Positions 30,297 to 38,937 of a stretch of 64,000 nucleotides of DNA are shown one piece after another (within the stretch, counting starts at the first letter, position 1; each line of letters begins with the position of its first letter). The position numbers were made by a program, and so were the translations under genes. The notes under the pieces are model-generated. The model saw only the letters and a list, made by a program, of their open reading frames with translations, had not been told where the DNA came from and searched no databases. The DNA is from Deltaproteobacteria bacterium (GTDB lineage: Bacteria; Myxococcota_A; Polyangia; Polyangiales; Houyiibacteriaceae). The stretch is from NCBI GenBank assembly GCA_017644045.1, contig JAEPMI010000001.1, forward strand, positions 426,470 through 490,469, written 5' to 3'.

Positions 30297-31484
30297 CTAT
30301 TCTGATTCCTCGGCCTCGGGGGCCGCCGGCGCCTCGTTCGTCTCTTCCTCGGCGGGCTTCGGCCGCTTCTTCCGGACCGGCCGCGGGTAGTCGCAGCACC
30401 CGGGGGCGCACGGGTTGGCCCGGGGCGGCAGGGGCCCGACCGTCGGGGGCTTGCCCTCGACGCCCTCGGTCACCTCGAGCACGAGCTGGCGGAGCCCTTC
30501 CACGAACGCCGGGTGGGTCCCGACGGTCTTCGCCCGGACCATCTCGATGCCCTGCTCCGCGCACGCCTCCTGGGCCTCCCGGTCGAGGTCCCAGATGACC
30601 TCGACGTGGTCGGAGATGAAACCGATGGGCACGACGACCACGTCCGTGGTGCCGATGAGCCCGAGCGCTTCGATGTGCTCGACGATGTCCGGGCCGAGCC
30701 AGGGCACCTCGGGCGGGCCGCTGCGACTCTGGTAGACGAGCTGGTACTCGGGCTTCGAGACCCGCTCCGAGACCACCTCGGCCACCGCGTGGAGCTGCTT
30801 CTCGTAGTCACAGTGCTCCGCCATCACCATCGGGATGCTGTGGGCGGTGAAGATGATCCGAGAGGCGTCACGCCGCTGACCCGGGAGCTCGTCGAGCGCC
30901 TCCTCGGTCCGAGCGACCACCGCGTCGATGAAGCCCGGGTGGTTGAAGAAGGTCCGGACCTTCTCGACGAAGGGGACGCCCTCGCCGACCTGCTCGCGCG
31001 CAGCGGCGATGTTCTCCTGATACTGCCGGCAGCCGGAGTAGCTCGAGTAGGCGCTGGTGAAGATGGCCACCGCCCGCTTGATGCCGTCGTCCTTCATCTG
31101 CTGGAGGGTGTCCGCCAGCATCGGGTGCCAGTTGCGGTTGCCCCAGTAGATGGGCAGCTCGGGGCCCTTCTCGGCGAACGCGGCCTCGAGGGCCTCGATG
31201 AGCGCTCGGTTCTGGGCGTTGATGGGGCTCACCCCGTCGAGCGCGTAGTAGTGCTCCGCCACCGCGAGCAACCGCTCCTTCGGGACCCGCTTGCCGCGGA
31301 CCACGTTCTCCAGGAAGGGCATCACGTCGGCCCGGCTCTCGGGCCCACCGAAGGAGACGAGAAGCACCGCGTCGTAGGGCAGGTCGTCGGGCGCGGTCGT
31401 CGGGAGCGCTGGGGTCTCCTCGGCGGCCTCGGGCTTGTCGGCGCTCTCCGGCTCGGATGGGGCCTCGTCCTTCTCGTCGGTCAC
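30297..31484 (-). CDS. hemH: Ferrochelatase with N- and C-terminal extensions
   Basis: 395 aa from a GTG start. The chelatase core begins at about residue 35 (YDAVLLVSFGGPESRADV). The catalytic His is in IIFTAHSIPMVM and the conserved Glu in SRSGPPEVPWLGPDI; FTSAYSSYSGCRQYQENI is also typical. It inserts Fe(II) into a porphyrin, the last or next-to-last haem step. An acidic linker of about 30 residues precedes the core. The tail has CAPGCCDY, which may be part of a [2Fe-2S] or metal site as in some bacterial ferrochelatases, then a Lys/Glu-rich end. An upstream in-frame start (31577) is less likely. Confidence 0.92.
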   Translation of the reverse strand: MTDEKDEAPSEPESADKPEAAEETPALPTTAPDDLPYDAVLLVSFGGPESRADVMPFLENVVRGKRVPKERLLAVAEHYYALDGVSPINAQNRALIEALEAAFAEKGPELPIYWGNRNWHPMLADTLQQMKDDGIKRAVAIFTSAYSSYSGCRQYQENIAAAREQVGEGVPFVEKVRTFFNHPGFIDAVVARTEEALDELPGQRRDASRIIFTAHSIPMVMAEHCDYEKQLHAVAEVVSERVSKPEYQLVYQSRSGPPEVPWLGPDIVEHIEALGLIGTTDVVVVPIGFISDHVEVIWDLDREAQEACAEQGIEMVRAKTVGTHPAFVEGLRQLVLEVTEGVEGKPPTVGPLPPRANPCAPGCCDYPRPVRKKRPKPAEEETNEAPAAPEAEESE

Positions 31485-31594
31485 GGGCGTGATGATCGGG
31501 TCGCGGCGGCCCCCGATCAAGCCTTCTGGCCCCAAACGGGGTCTGAACCTGCGAAAGCTTGCCCCGCTGGATCCCATCGCCTACCACCAAGGCC

Positions 31595-32383
31595 GTGCGG
31601 GTCACGATTCTCGGGAGCGGCAGCCAGGGCAACGCCACTCTCTTCGAAGCGCCCGACGGGACCCGGGTCCTCGTCGATGCGGGGCTCTCGCTCCGACAGA
31701 TTCGAGGTCGATACCTCAAAGCCCGCGGCCGCGAGCTCGACTCGGTCGACGCGCTGGTGCTGACCCACGCCCACGGCGACCACGTGGCCCACGCCGCCCG
31801 GGTGGCCAAGGGCCTCGACGCGACCGTCCACGTCAGCCGGAGCACGGAGCGACAGGTCGACCTGGCGAACGTCCGGGTCGAGCGGCTGGACCCGCGCAGC
31901 ACCATTCGGATCCACGGGATGCGCCTGCATTTCTCCCCGATTCCCCACGACGATCCGCAGGTCGCCGTGGTCGCCGAGGACGACGGAGGGGACCAGGTCG
32001 GGCTGGTGACGGATCTCGGCCGAGTCCCGCGCTCGCTGGAGAAGCACCTCCGCGGCTGCCGGACCCTCCTGCTGGAGAGCAACCACGAGCCGGAGCTCCT
32101 GGCGACGGCCGAATACCCCCGCTTCGTCCGGGACCGCATCGCGTCGCCCCACGGGCACCTCTCGAACGCCGAGGCGGCCCGGCTGATCCGGCGGCTCGCC
32201 CGGCATCGGCTCGAGCGGGTCATGCTCATGCACCTCAGTCAGAAGGCGAACTCGCCCCAGCGGGCCCGCGCGCGGGCCCTCGACGCGCTGAAGGGCGAAG
32301 ACGTCGAAGTCCGGGTCGCACACCAGGATCGGGTCCAGATGTACGACCAGCCGCGCGGCATCCAGCTCGGCCTGGCGTTCTGA
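31595..32383 (+). CDS. MBL-fold hydrolase, YycJ/WalJ-like
   Basis: 262 aa. The N-terminus VTILGSGSQGNATLFEAPDG and the metal motif LVLTHAHGDHVAHAARVAKG (HxHxDH) are characteristic of the YycJ branch of metallo-beta-lactamase hydrolases. LLLESNHEPELL and LSNAEAARLI, as well as MLMHLSQKANSPQRA, supply the remaining conserved residues. These proteins are predicted 5'-3' DNA exonucleases or phosphoesterases. GTG 31595 puts the first strand at the N-terminus; a TTG at 31559 is possible. Divergent from hemH. Confidence 0.88.
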   Translation: MRVTILGSGSQGNATLFEAPDGTRVLVDAGLSLRQIRGRYLKARGRELDSVDALVLTHAHGDHVAHAARVAKGLDATVHVSRSTERQVDLANVRVERLDPRSTIRIHGMRLHFSPIPHDDPQVAVVAEDDGGDQVGLVTDLGRVPRSLEKHLRGCRTLLLESNHEPELLATAEYPRFVRDRIASPHGHLSNAEAARLIRRLARHRLERVMLMHLSQKANSPQRARARALDALKGEDVEVRVAHQDRVQMYDQPRGIQLGLAF

Positions 32384-32423
32384 GGCCTCGCGCGTCCGCG
32401 CTCGCCCGTGCTATGGGCTGCGC

Positions 32424-33269
32424 ATGACGCTCTGGTACGAAGAGACCTTTCAGGGCACCCGCCTGAGCCTCGAGTCGATCGAGACGCTCTACTCCGGGAA
32501 GTCCGAGTTCCAGAAGATCGAGATCTTCGAGACGAAGGCCTATGGCCGGGCGCTCGCGCTCGACGACGTGTTCATGACCTCCGTGAAGGACGAGTTCATG
32601 TATCACGAGATGCTGACCCACCCGGCGATGCTCACCGCCGAGGACCCGAAGCGGGTGCTCGTGATCGGCGGCGGCGACGGCGGCACGGTCCGCGAGGTGC
32701 TCCGCTACCCGGGGGTCGAGACCTGCGTGATGATCGAGATCGATCAGGGCGTGGTCGAGGCCTGCAAGGAGTACCTGCCGATGATCGGCACCGCGTGGGA
32801 CGAGCCGCGGCTCGACCTCCGCTTCGCCGACGGCATCGACTACGTGAAGAACAGTGACGAGGAGAAGTACGACGTCATCCTCCTCGACGGCACCGACCCG
32901 GTGGGCCCGGGCGAGGTGCTCTTCGCGCAGGAGTTCTTCGCCGCCTGCAAGCGCATGATGAAGCCGGGCGGCGTCCTCGCGATGCAGAGCGAGACCCCGA
33001 TCCTGATGCAGCAGGTCTTCTTCGAGACCCAGGGCAAGCTCCGCGAGCTCTTCGCCCACGTGCATCCCTACTTCGGTCCGGTGCCGCTCTACGCCTCCGG
33101 CATCTGGAGCTGGACCTGGGCGTCGGACCGCGAGGGTCACCTGAACCTCGACCACGGCCGCGCCGCGCCGATCATCAACGGCTGCCGCTACTACAACGAC
33201 GCGATCCACCAGGCCGCGTTCGCTCAGCCGAACTACGTCCGGCGCGGGCTCGCGAAGCTCGGCGGGTGA
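32424..33269 (+). CDS. speE: Spermidine synthase
   Basis: 281 aa with full polyamine aminopropyltransferase features: WYEETFQGTRLSLESIETLY at the N-terminus, VFMTSVKDEFMYHEMLTHPA, the GGGDGGTVREVLRY nucleotide motif, and DVILLDGTDPVGPG with the catalytic Asp and substrate loop. It transfers aminopropyl from decarboxylated SAM to putrescine and releases methylthioadenosine, the substrate of the salvage pathway encoded 2-3 kb away. The stop overlaps the NudC start by 4 nt. Confidence 0.95.
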   Translation: MTLWYEETFQGTRLSLESIETLYSGKSEFQKIEIFETKAYGRALALDDVFMTSVKDEFMYHEMLTHPAMLTAEDPKRVLVIGGGDGGTVREVLRYPGVETCVMIEIDQGVVEACKEYLPMIGTAWDEPRLDLRFADGIDYVKNSDEEKYDVILLDGTDPVGPGEVLFAQEFFAACKRMMKPGGVLAMQSETPILMQQVFFETQGKLRELFAHVHPYFGPVPLYASGIWSWTWASDREGHLNLDHGRAAPIINGCRYYNDAIHQAAFAQPNYVRRGLAKLGG

Positions 33270-34120
33270 TCGTCGACCGAAAGGCCGAGCTCCGAAAGGA
33301 CCAGGCCGCCCTCACCGAGGCTCGCGCCCGAGCTCGGGTGCTCCCGATCTGGCGCAACCGGAGCCTGGTCACCGGCGACCGGCCACCGAAGCCCATCGCG
33401 CTCGAAGGCGCGGCGGCCCGGGCCGCGCTCGACGCTGGCGAGCACCCGGTCTTCCTGGGCGTCGACGGCTCCGGTGCGCCCGTCTTCGCCGTGGACCTCT
33501 CGGCGATCGACGACCCGAGCAGCCTCGGCATCGAGGGGCGCTTCCAGGATCTGCGCATGGCCGGGGCCTTCATGGCGACGCCCGACTTCGAGCCGCTCGC
33601 CTACGCACGCGGCATCACGCGCTGGAACCGGAAGACGAACCACTGCGCGGAGTGCGGCGGCGCGTTGACCACCGAGGACGCGGGCTTCGCGAAGATCTGC
33701 AGCCAGTGCGAGACCCGGACCTTCCCGCGGACCGACCCGGCCGTGATGGTGCTCGTCGTCCGCGAGGATCGAGCGCTGCTCGCGCGCCAGCACGGCTTCC
33801 CCAAGGGCATGTACTCCGCCCTCGCGGGGTTCGTGGAGCCCGGTGAGAGCCTCGAACAGTGCGTGCACCGCGAGGTGGGCGAGGAGGTCGGCCTCTCGGT
33901 GCGCCGCCTCCGCTACCACGACTCGCAGGGCTGGCCCTTCCCGCGCTCGCTGATGATCGGCTACCTCGCGGAGGCCGGCCCCGGCGACGTGGTGCTCGAA
34001 GAGGAAGAGCTCGAAGAGGCGCGCTGGTTCTCGAAGGACGAGCTGCGCTCACCGAAGGGCTTCTTCTACCCGCCGCCGATGTCGCTCGCGCACCACCTCG
34101 TGAAGTCCTGGTTGGGTTGA
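33266..34120 (+). CDS. nudC: NADH pyrophosphatase NudC (Nudix, zinc ribbon)
   Basis: 284 aa from a GTG overlapping the speE stop. The zinc ribbon has Cys pairs CAECGG and CSQCET (about residues 129-154). The Nudix box is GFVEPGESLEQCVHREVGEEVG. The NudC marker SQPWPFPxS is present as DSQGWPFPRSLMIGY, with Gly for the usual Pro. It cleaves NADH or removes NAD caps from RNA. It is probably co-translated with speE. The next gene is convergent with 4 bp between stops. Confidence 0.92.
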   Translation: MIVDRKAELRKDQAALTEARARARVLPIWRNRSLVTGDRPPKPIALEGAAARAALDAGEHPVFLGVDGSGAPVFAVDLSAIDDPSSLGIEGRFQDLRMAGAFMATPDFEPLAYARGITRWNRKTNHCAECGGALTTEDAGFAKICSQCETRTFPRTDPAVMVLVVREDRALLARQHGFPKGMYSALAGFVEPGESLEQCVHREVGEEVGLSVRRLRYHDSQGWPFPRSLMIGYLAEAGPGDVVLEEEELEEARWFSKDELRSPKGFFYPPPMSLAHHLVKSWLG

Positions 34121-34124
34121 TCGG

Positions 34125-35078
34125 TCAGCGGAGGAGCGCGGCGCGGAACGCATCGGCCGCGGCGAGCTGACCGGTGTCACGGAGCATCTGCTCGTAGCGA
34201 TTCGCCAGCGTGGCGCGGAGCTCGGCGTCCTCGGTGCTCTCGGTGATCACCGTCAGCACGCGCTCCGGGGAGCTCTGGAGCGAGACGTGCACCCGGATGC
34301 GGTCCTTGGCGGCCTCGCGGACCAGCTGAGGTCCGCCGGGGTTGCCCTCGGCGAGCGTGATGACGTCCGCGAAGGCGCGGTCGGCGTCCTCGAAGCGGCT
34401 CAGGTTGTAGAGGACCCAGGCCCGCTTGTAGCTCGCGTAGGCGCGGGTCTGCTGGTCCGCGCCCTCGGTCGCCAGCACCCGGTCGTAGCCCTCGAGCGCC
34501 GCCTCGAGGTCCGCCTCGATGAAAAAATGCTCCGCCAGCCGCAGGTGCGCCGCCGAGACCAGGCTCGGCCGGGTCTCGCGCTCCAGGAGCTCCCGCGCCG
34601 CTTCCAGCGACTCGGACTCCCATTCGCGTCGCTCCGCCAGCAGCCAGAAGCGCGCCTCGCGCGCCTCGTCGAAGGCTGACGACGAGGGCTCGATGGACTC
34701 GAGCACGCGGCGGGCCTCCTCGAGGTCCGCCAGGCGGGCGGTCGCGTGCTCCTGGGCCCGCGCTTCGCTCGCGCCGCGGGCCTCGGCCGGCTCTTCGAAG
34801 CTCGCGTCGAGCGCCGTCATCTCCGCCCGCGAGTGAGCCGCGGCGCGCTCCTGCAGTGCCTCTGCGAGCCGGATCAGGATCGGCGCCGGCTCGGACGAGC
34901 GAGCGGCGAGGTCTTCGAGTCGTCGAATGGTGTCGCCGAGCCCTGCGATCTCGCCGGGCGCATCCCGGGGCCGGAGCAGCTCGGTCTCACTACCTTCCGG
35001 CGGATCGCTCGGGTCCGCTGGAGCCGGGGTCGGAGCGCTCGCGCACCCCAGGATCGAGAGCAAGACCAGCCAACGCAT
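34125..35078 (-). CDS. TPR-like lipoprotein
   Basis: 317 aa; signal MRWLVLLSILGC with Cys12. After a Pro/Glu-rich linker to about residue 45 the protein is all helical, with repeats near TPR form (SLVSAAHLRLAEHFFIEADL; ALEGYDRVLATEG; AYASYKRAWVLYNLSRFEDA; RAFADVITLAEGN; DRIRVHVSLQSS). It resembles the tetratricopeptide lipoproteins of myxobacteria that scaffold envelope or gliding complexes. Partner not known. Very Ala/Glu/Arg-rich in the first half, possibly coiled coil. Confidence 0.75.
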   Translation of the reverse strand: MRWLVLLSILGCASAPTPAPADPSDPPEGSETELLRPRDAPGEIAGLGDTIRRLEDLAARSSEPAPILIRLAEALQERAAAHSRAEMTALDASFEEPAEARGASEARAQEHATARLADLEEARRVLESIEPSSSAFDEAREARFWLLAERREWESESLEAARELLERETRPSLVSAAHLRLAEHFFIEADLEAALEGYDRVLATEGADQQTRAYASYKRAWVLYNLSRFEDADRAFADVITLAEGNPGGPQLVREAAKDRIRVHVSLQSSPERVLTVITESTEDAELRATLANRYEQMLRDTGQLAAADAFRAALLR

Positions 35079-35168
35079 GGCGCGTACGAACTCGGCGCTC
35101 GGGAAAGGTTCCCTCAGAACGAATCGACTCTGAGGACGGTCACGTCGCGCCGCATTTCCGTCCCAGAA

Positions 35169-37256
35169 TCACCGCCCACGAACCACGCGGCGGCGCCACC
35201 AGACGATTCCGAACCCGAGGATGGCGAGCCACCCGGCCGAGGACGAGGCGGGCGCCACGACCCGGCATCCACAGCCCGACTCCTCGGCCTCGCTCTCCGC
35301 CGCCGGCGTCTCCGTCTCCGGTTCCGCCTCTTCGGCCTCTTCTTCCTCCGGCGTCGGCTCCGCGGCTCCGCCGCGCCCGACCACCAACGCGTTGAGCACC
35401 GAAGCGTCACCACGCGGCGCCTGCGAGAGATCGGTGGCTGGGAGCGCGCCACTCCCGCCGGCTCCGGCACCGGTGTTCTCCACGCCCTCCCACGGGCCGC
35501 CCCAGACGCCGCGCCGCGGCTCCTCGCATTCGATGGGCCCTTCCCACTCGTGGCGAATGACGTAGCGCCCCTGGAAGTTGTTGCTCTCGGAGGACTGCGC
35601 CTCGTGGCTGATCTCCGCGGGCTCTTCCGTCGGTGCGCCGAACGTGCCGGCGTGCTCCCGGCCGCCCATGATCGGGTCCGCTTCCCGGAACACCAGGTCC
35701 TCACCGAGGCTGTCTTCGTCGTAGCGATAGTGCAGCCGGGTGAGGACCCAGCCGTTGAAGGGACCGGCACCGCCACCGAAGAACCCGAGACCCCCGAGGC
35801 CGAGGGTGTTGGAGCTGGGACGCGGGCTCGGAGGCGGCGCCGTGACCTTCGAGAAGACGAACGGGTGCGTGATGGTCACCGTGCCGCCGCCATCGACCTG
35901 CGGGAAGGACCAGCGTCGCCCCGCCTGCGCGAGGCACTGCTTCACCTGGTCGTCGTCGATCTCGGACTCGGTGATGGAGGACGCACGCACCCTGCCCTCG
36001 CTGGTCACCTCCAGCTGCAGCACGACACGGCCCGCCAGGTCCGGCTCCCGCGTGAGACCCTGCTCGTAGCAGAAGCGGACCTCGTTGATGTGCCGCCGGA
36101 TCACCCGGCGCGCGACCTCTCGCGCGAGCCCGCTGCCGTCGACGGCCACGGCGCCGCTCCGGACGCGGCCGGTGTGCGTGATGGGCCGCCCGATGGTGCC
36201 CAGGTTGCCGAGGCCGATCGTGCCCCCGCCACCCATCGACATCCGGATGGGGCCGTCGTGAACGACGTCGCCGCCCAGCGTGAGGATGTCCTGCGCATCG
36301 AGCGAGGGGCCGGGACAGGGATCGCAGCTCGACGCGGTCCACGCGTACTCCGTCACGACCGCGTTCGGGTGACTGGCGAGCGTCTCGTCGAAGAGCGCGG
36401 CGTAGAGCTCACCGAAGCGCCCACGCGCCGCGGGCGCGACGTCGAGGTTCGTCGGGATGGTGACGTTGTCGTAGTTGGCCAGCTCGTAGCGCTGATTGTT
36501 GGCGAGGATGTGGACGATGAGGTCCTGCTTCCCCTCTCCGGCGCTCAGCAGCCCGAGCCGCACCGGCAGCGAGAAACTCTCGCTCTCGTAGTGCACCCGA
36601 AGCGGCGAGAGCACCGCGCGCCCGTCTTCGAAGGTGACGCGGTCGACGTTCACCTTGGCCACGAAGAACTTGCTCTCGTTCTCGACGTAGGGCCGCAGCA
36701 GCTCGGCGGCCCCGTCCGGGATGCGGTAGTCGTTCTCGTGGAGCCAGGTCTCGAGCCCGGCAGAGTCGCGCGCGGAGAGGATCACGATGTCGTACTCGCC
36801 GACGGCGAACTCCGCCTCGACGGTCACCGTCGCCGCCGCCTCGCCAGTTCCGCCGCCACCCCGCCCGGTCCCGCGCAGGCCGAGCCCGCCGAAGCCGAAG
36901 TTCTCGCCGATCCCGGGCTGGGCGCAGGGGTCCTGCTCCCAATACTCGACCAGCCGTGGTGCAGCGAGGCGCTCGACCTTGTCGAAGATCGCCGCGTCGA
37001 GGACCTTCACGTTATCCTCGTCGAGCACCTCCGGCACCGGCACCACCATCGCGAAGTCCTCGGGCGGGCCGTGGTAGTCGTTCCGCATGGAGAGCACGGT
37101 GTTCGTGCCGTCGCGCAAGAGGACCACCATGGTGGCTTCGTTGACGAGCGATCCGTCGGCGCTGCCCACGTAGAAGCCGCAGAACGCCCGAGCCGAGAGC
37201 GGCGCGAGCGCGATGACCACGACCGTCAGGGCCGCAGCGAGCGATTGACGAGCCAT
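35169..37256 (-). CDS. DUF2330 protein with inserted AgmX-type domain and MYXO-CTERM-like tail
   Basis: 695 aa. Signal peptide about 1-24, then a DUF2330 domain (FCGFYVGSADGSLVNEATMV; DFAMVVPVPEVLDEDNVKVL; CDPCPGP). At about 370-475 an AgmX/PglI-type domain (RRHINEVRFCYEQGLTREPD ... VVLQLEVTSEGRV ... VKQCLAQAGRRWSFPQ) with Gly-rich linkers interrupts it. DUF2330 then resumes at GWVLTRLHYRYDEDSLGEDL, NNFQGRYVIRHEWEGPIECE and RRGVWGGPWEGV. The end has SGCGCRVV, a hydrophobic helix (AGWLAILGFGIVWW) and RRRVVRGR, a MYXO-CTERM-like sorting tail. Likely a surface-anchored protein; function unknown. Confidence 0.85.
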   Translation of the reverse strand: MARQSLAAALTVVVIALAPLSARAFCGFYVGSADGSLVNEATMVVLLRDGTNTVLSMRNDYHGPPEDFAMVVPVPEVLDEDNVKVLDAAIFDKVERLAAPRLVEYWEQDPCAQPGIGENFGFGGLGLRGTGRGGGGTGEAAATVTVEAEFAVGEYDIVILSARDSAGLETWLHENDYRIPDGAAELLRPYVENESKFFVAKVNVDRVTFEDGRAVLSPLRVHYESESFSLPVRLGLLSAGEGKQDLIVHILANNQRYELANYDNVTIPTNLDVAPAARGRFGELYAALFDETLASHPNAVVTEYAWTASSCDPCPGPSLDAQDILTLGGDVVHDGPIRMSMGGGGTIGLGNLGTIGRPITHTGRVRSGAVAVDGSGLAREVARRVIRRHINEVRFCYEQGLTREPDLAGRVVLQLEVTSEGRVRASSITESEIDDDQVKQCLAQAGRRWSFPQVDGGGTVTITHPFVFSKVTAPPPSPRPSSNTLGLGGLGFFGGGAGPFNGWVLTRLHYRYDEDSLGEDLVFREADPIMGGREHAGTFGAPTEEPAEISHEAQSSESNNFQGRYVIRHEWEGPIECEEPRRGVWGGPWEGVENTGAGAGGSGALPATDLSQAPRGDASVLNALVVGRGGAAEPTPEEEEAEEAEPETETPAAESEAEESGCGCRVVAPASSSAGWLAILGFGIVWWRRRVVRGR

Positions 37257-37346
37257 CGGGAACCCTCCTGGGCGCCGAGAGTACCGCAGACCCGCGGTTC
37301 TGGGCGCCTCACCCCACGTTTGTCGGGGAATTCTCGAGCAACGAAG

Positions 37347-37375
37347 TTGACGCTGGGAGCCCTGGTTCTAAGAAT
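37347..37375 (+). promoter_or_regulatory. Candidate sigma-70 promoter of the L,D-transpeptidase
   Basis: TTGACG (37347-37352), 17 bp, then AAGAAT (37370-37375), or TAAGAA with a 16-bp gap. The ATG lies 20 nt downstream. The match to TTGACA-N17-TATAAT is fair and stands out in GC-rich DNA. Not proven. Confidence 0.4.
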
Positions 37376-37395
37376 GGAGACTCAGCTGCGATTCG

Positions 37396-38748
37396 ATGTC
37401 CTGGAAACCGACCACCGCCGTCGGGTTGGCCATCGCCCTCGTCGCCCCGCTGGCCGCTTTCGCTGACTCTCCGACCGACGATCGAACGACCAACGAGCGT
37501 GAAGGGCTCCTGACCCGTCCCCCTTCTGGACCGCCCCCGTGGGCGCTTCGTCCCGTGCCGCGCGTGGCGGTCGACGACGAGAACCCCGAGGTCTGGGTGC
37601 AGGCCCGCCGACACGACGCCCCGGTCTTCTCCTCGCGGAGCACTCGCGGCGGCAAGGGCATGGTCCGCTACGGCACCGCGCTCCCGGCGACCGAGGTGCG
37701 GCGAAACGAGCACTGCAGCGGCCGTTGGCTGAAGCTCGACCCGGGCGGCTTCGTGTGCACCACGATCGGCTTCCGGACCTTCGACGAGCAGCCGGAGTCG
37801 CCGGACGTCTCGGCCCCGCCCAACGTGTCCGCGCCCCTGCCCTACCGATACGCGATGGTCACCGACCGCGAGGCCCATCGCTTCGACCGACTGCCCACCG
37901 AGCGCGAGCTCGAGCGCGTTCGCGAGGACTCGGAGCTTCCCGGCCTCGCCGAGCAGCTGGACGGGGACTACTTCGTGACCGTCGCCGACGAGGTCGAGCA
38001 CCTCGGCGAGACCTGGGTCCGCACGGCCGCCAACGCCTACGTGCCGCGCTCCGCCATCGAAGAGGTCCAGGCCAGCCGACTGTCCGGCGTTCACGACCCC
38101 GATGGACTGAACCTGCCGATGGCCTTCGTCCACGTGGACACGACTCCGGTGGTCAACGCCAGCTCGCAGCAATCGGTCGCTCCCAAATACGCTCGGTTCG
38201 AGGTCAAGGAGATCGACGACGAGCACGTGCTCAGCGATGACGGCGTCTGGGTCCCCCGGGACGCCGTTCGGGTCGTCCGCCTCGAGGAGCGGCCGGACGA
38301 TGTGCCCGAGGACGGTCGGTGGATCCACGTGAACCTCGACGAGCAGACCATCGTCGCCTACCAGGGGGACACCCCGGTCTTCGCGAGCCTGGTGGCCACC
38401 GGCAAGGAGGGCTACGACACGCCCACCGGCACCTTCCGGATTCGCCACAAGTACGTGAGCATCACCATGCGCGGTGACGACCCGACCGACGGCGTCTACG
38501 ACGTCGCCGAGGTGCCGTGGACCATGTACTACCACCGGAGCTACGCGCTCCACGGCGCCTACTGGCACGACTCCTTCGGCAACGTCCGAAGCCACGGCTG
38601 CACGAACATCGCGCCGGCGGACGCCCGCTTCCTCTTCACGTGGACGACGCCGCGCCTCCCCGACGGATGGCACGGCGTGCGCGACGACGGCACCTGGGTC
38701 CATCTCACCCGCGCCGCCGACGAGACCGACGACGAGAGCGCATCTTGA
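37396..38748 (+). CDS. L,D-transpeptidase (YkuD domain)
   Basis: 450 aa with a signal peptide (VGLAIALVAPLAAFA). Residues about 60-125 (RPVPRVAVDDENPEVWVQAR) look like an SH3-type or GW-like module. The YkuD catalytic domain is near 315-440: VNLDEQTIVAYQGDTPVFAS, TGKEGYDTPTGTFRI, YALHGAYWHDSFG, and SHGCTNI with the catalytic Cys and the His before it. It forms 3-3 peptidoglycan links or attaches proteins to peptidoglycan in the periplasm. The stop codon lies inside the left terminal repeat of the element at 38737-38897. Confidence 0.92.
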   Translation: MSWKPTTAVGLAIALVAPLAAFADSPTDDRTTNEREGLLTRPPSGPPPWALRPVPRVAVDDENPEVWVQARRHDAPVFSSRSTRGGKGMVRYGTALPATEVRRNEHCSGRWLKLDPGGFVCTTIGFRTFDEQPESPDVSAPPNVSAPLPYRYAMVTDREAHRFDRLPTERELERVREDSELPGLAEQLDGDYFVTVADEVEHLGETWVRTAANAYVPRSAIEEVQASRLSGVHDPDGLNLPMAFVHVDTTPVVNASSQQSVAPKYARFEVKEIDDEHVLSDDGVWVPRDAVRVVRLEERPDDVPEDGRWIHVNLDEQTIVAYQGDTPVFASLVATGKEGYDTPTGTFRIRHKYVSITMRGDDPTDGVYDVAEVPWTMYYHRSYALHGAYWHDSFGNVRSHGCTNIAPADARFLFTWTTPRLPDGWHGVRDDGTWVHLTRAADETDDESAS

Positions 38749-38897
38749 AGTCAATCGCCAGTTGATCCGTGGACTCGGTGCGTCAGGCGGAGCGTCCTCG
38801 AACCGAGGAAATGCCGACGCATTTTCGAGCGTGAGGGGACGGCTGCGGATGGCGTGCGGAGGCCGCGTAGCGGCGGCGAGGGGCTTCGAGATGCGCT
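38737..38897 (+). repeat. 161-bp element A with terminal inverted repeats
   Basis: Outer 14-bp arms (38737-38750 AGCGCATCTTGAAG; 38884-38897 CTTCGAGATGCGCT) pair at 13 of 14 positions. Core 38764-38874 is about 80% identical, without gaps, to the reverse complement of 39953-40063. Shared blocks include CGAACCGAGGAAATGCCGA, ATTTTCGAG, GTGAGGGGACG and CGCGTAGCG. It lies between the transpeptidase stop and the quinone oxidoreductase ATG (38938). A short reading frame through it (NRGNADAFSSVRGR) recurs in the other copy, but both are probably non-coding. Confidence 0.85.
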
Positions 38898-38937
38898 CCA
38901 GCTGAAGCTCGGCCTCGCTTGCGGTACACAGGGCGCG

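Noticed and set aside
38800-38910. Small protein-coding gene with NRGNADAFSSVRGR
   Set aside because: The same reading appears in the other repeat copy because the DNA is repeated. Frames lack a start and ribosome site, and differences between copies do not favour synonymous positions.
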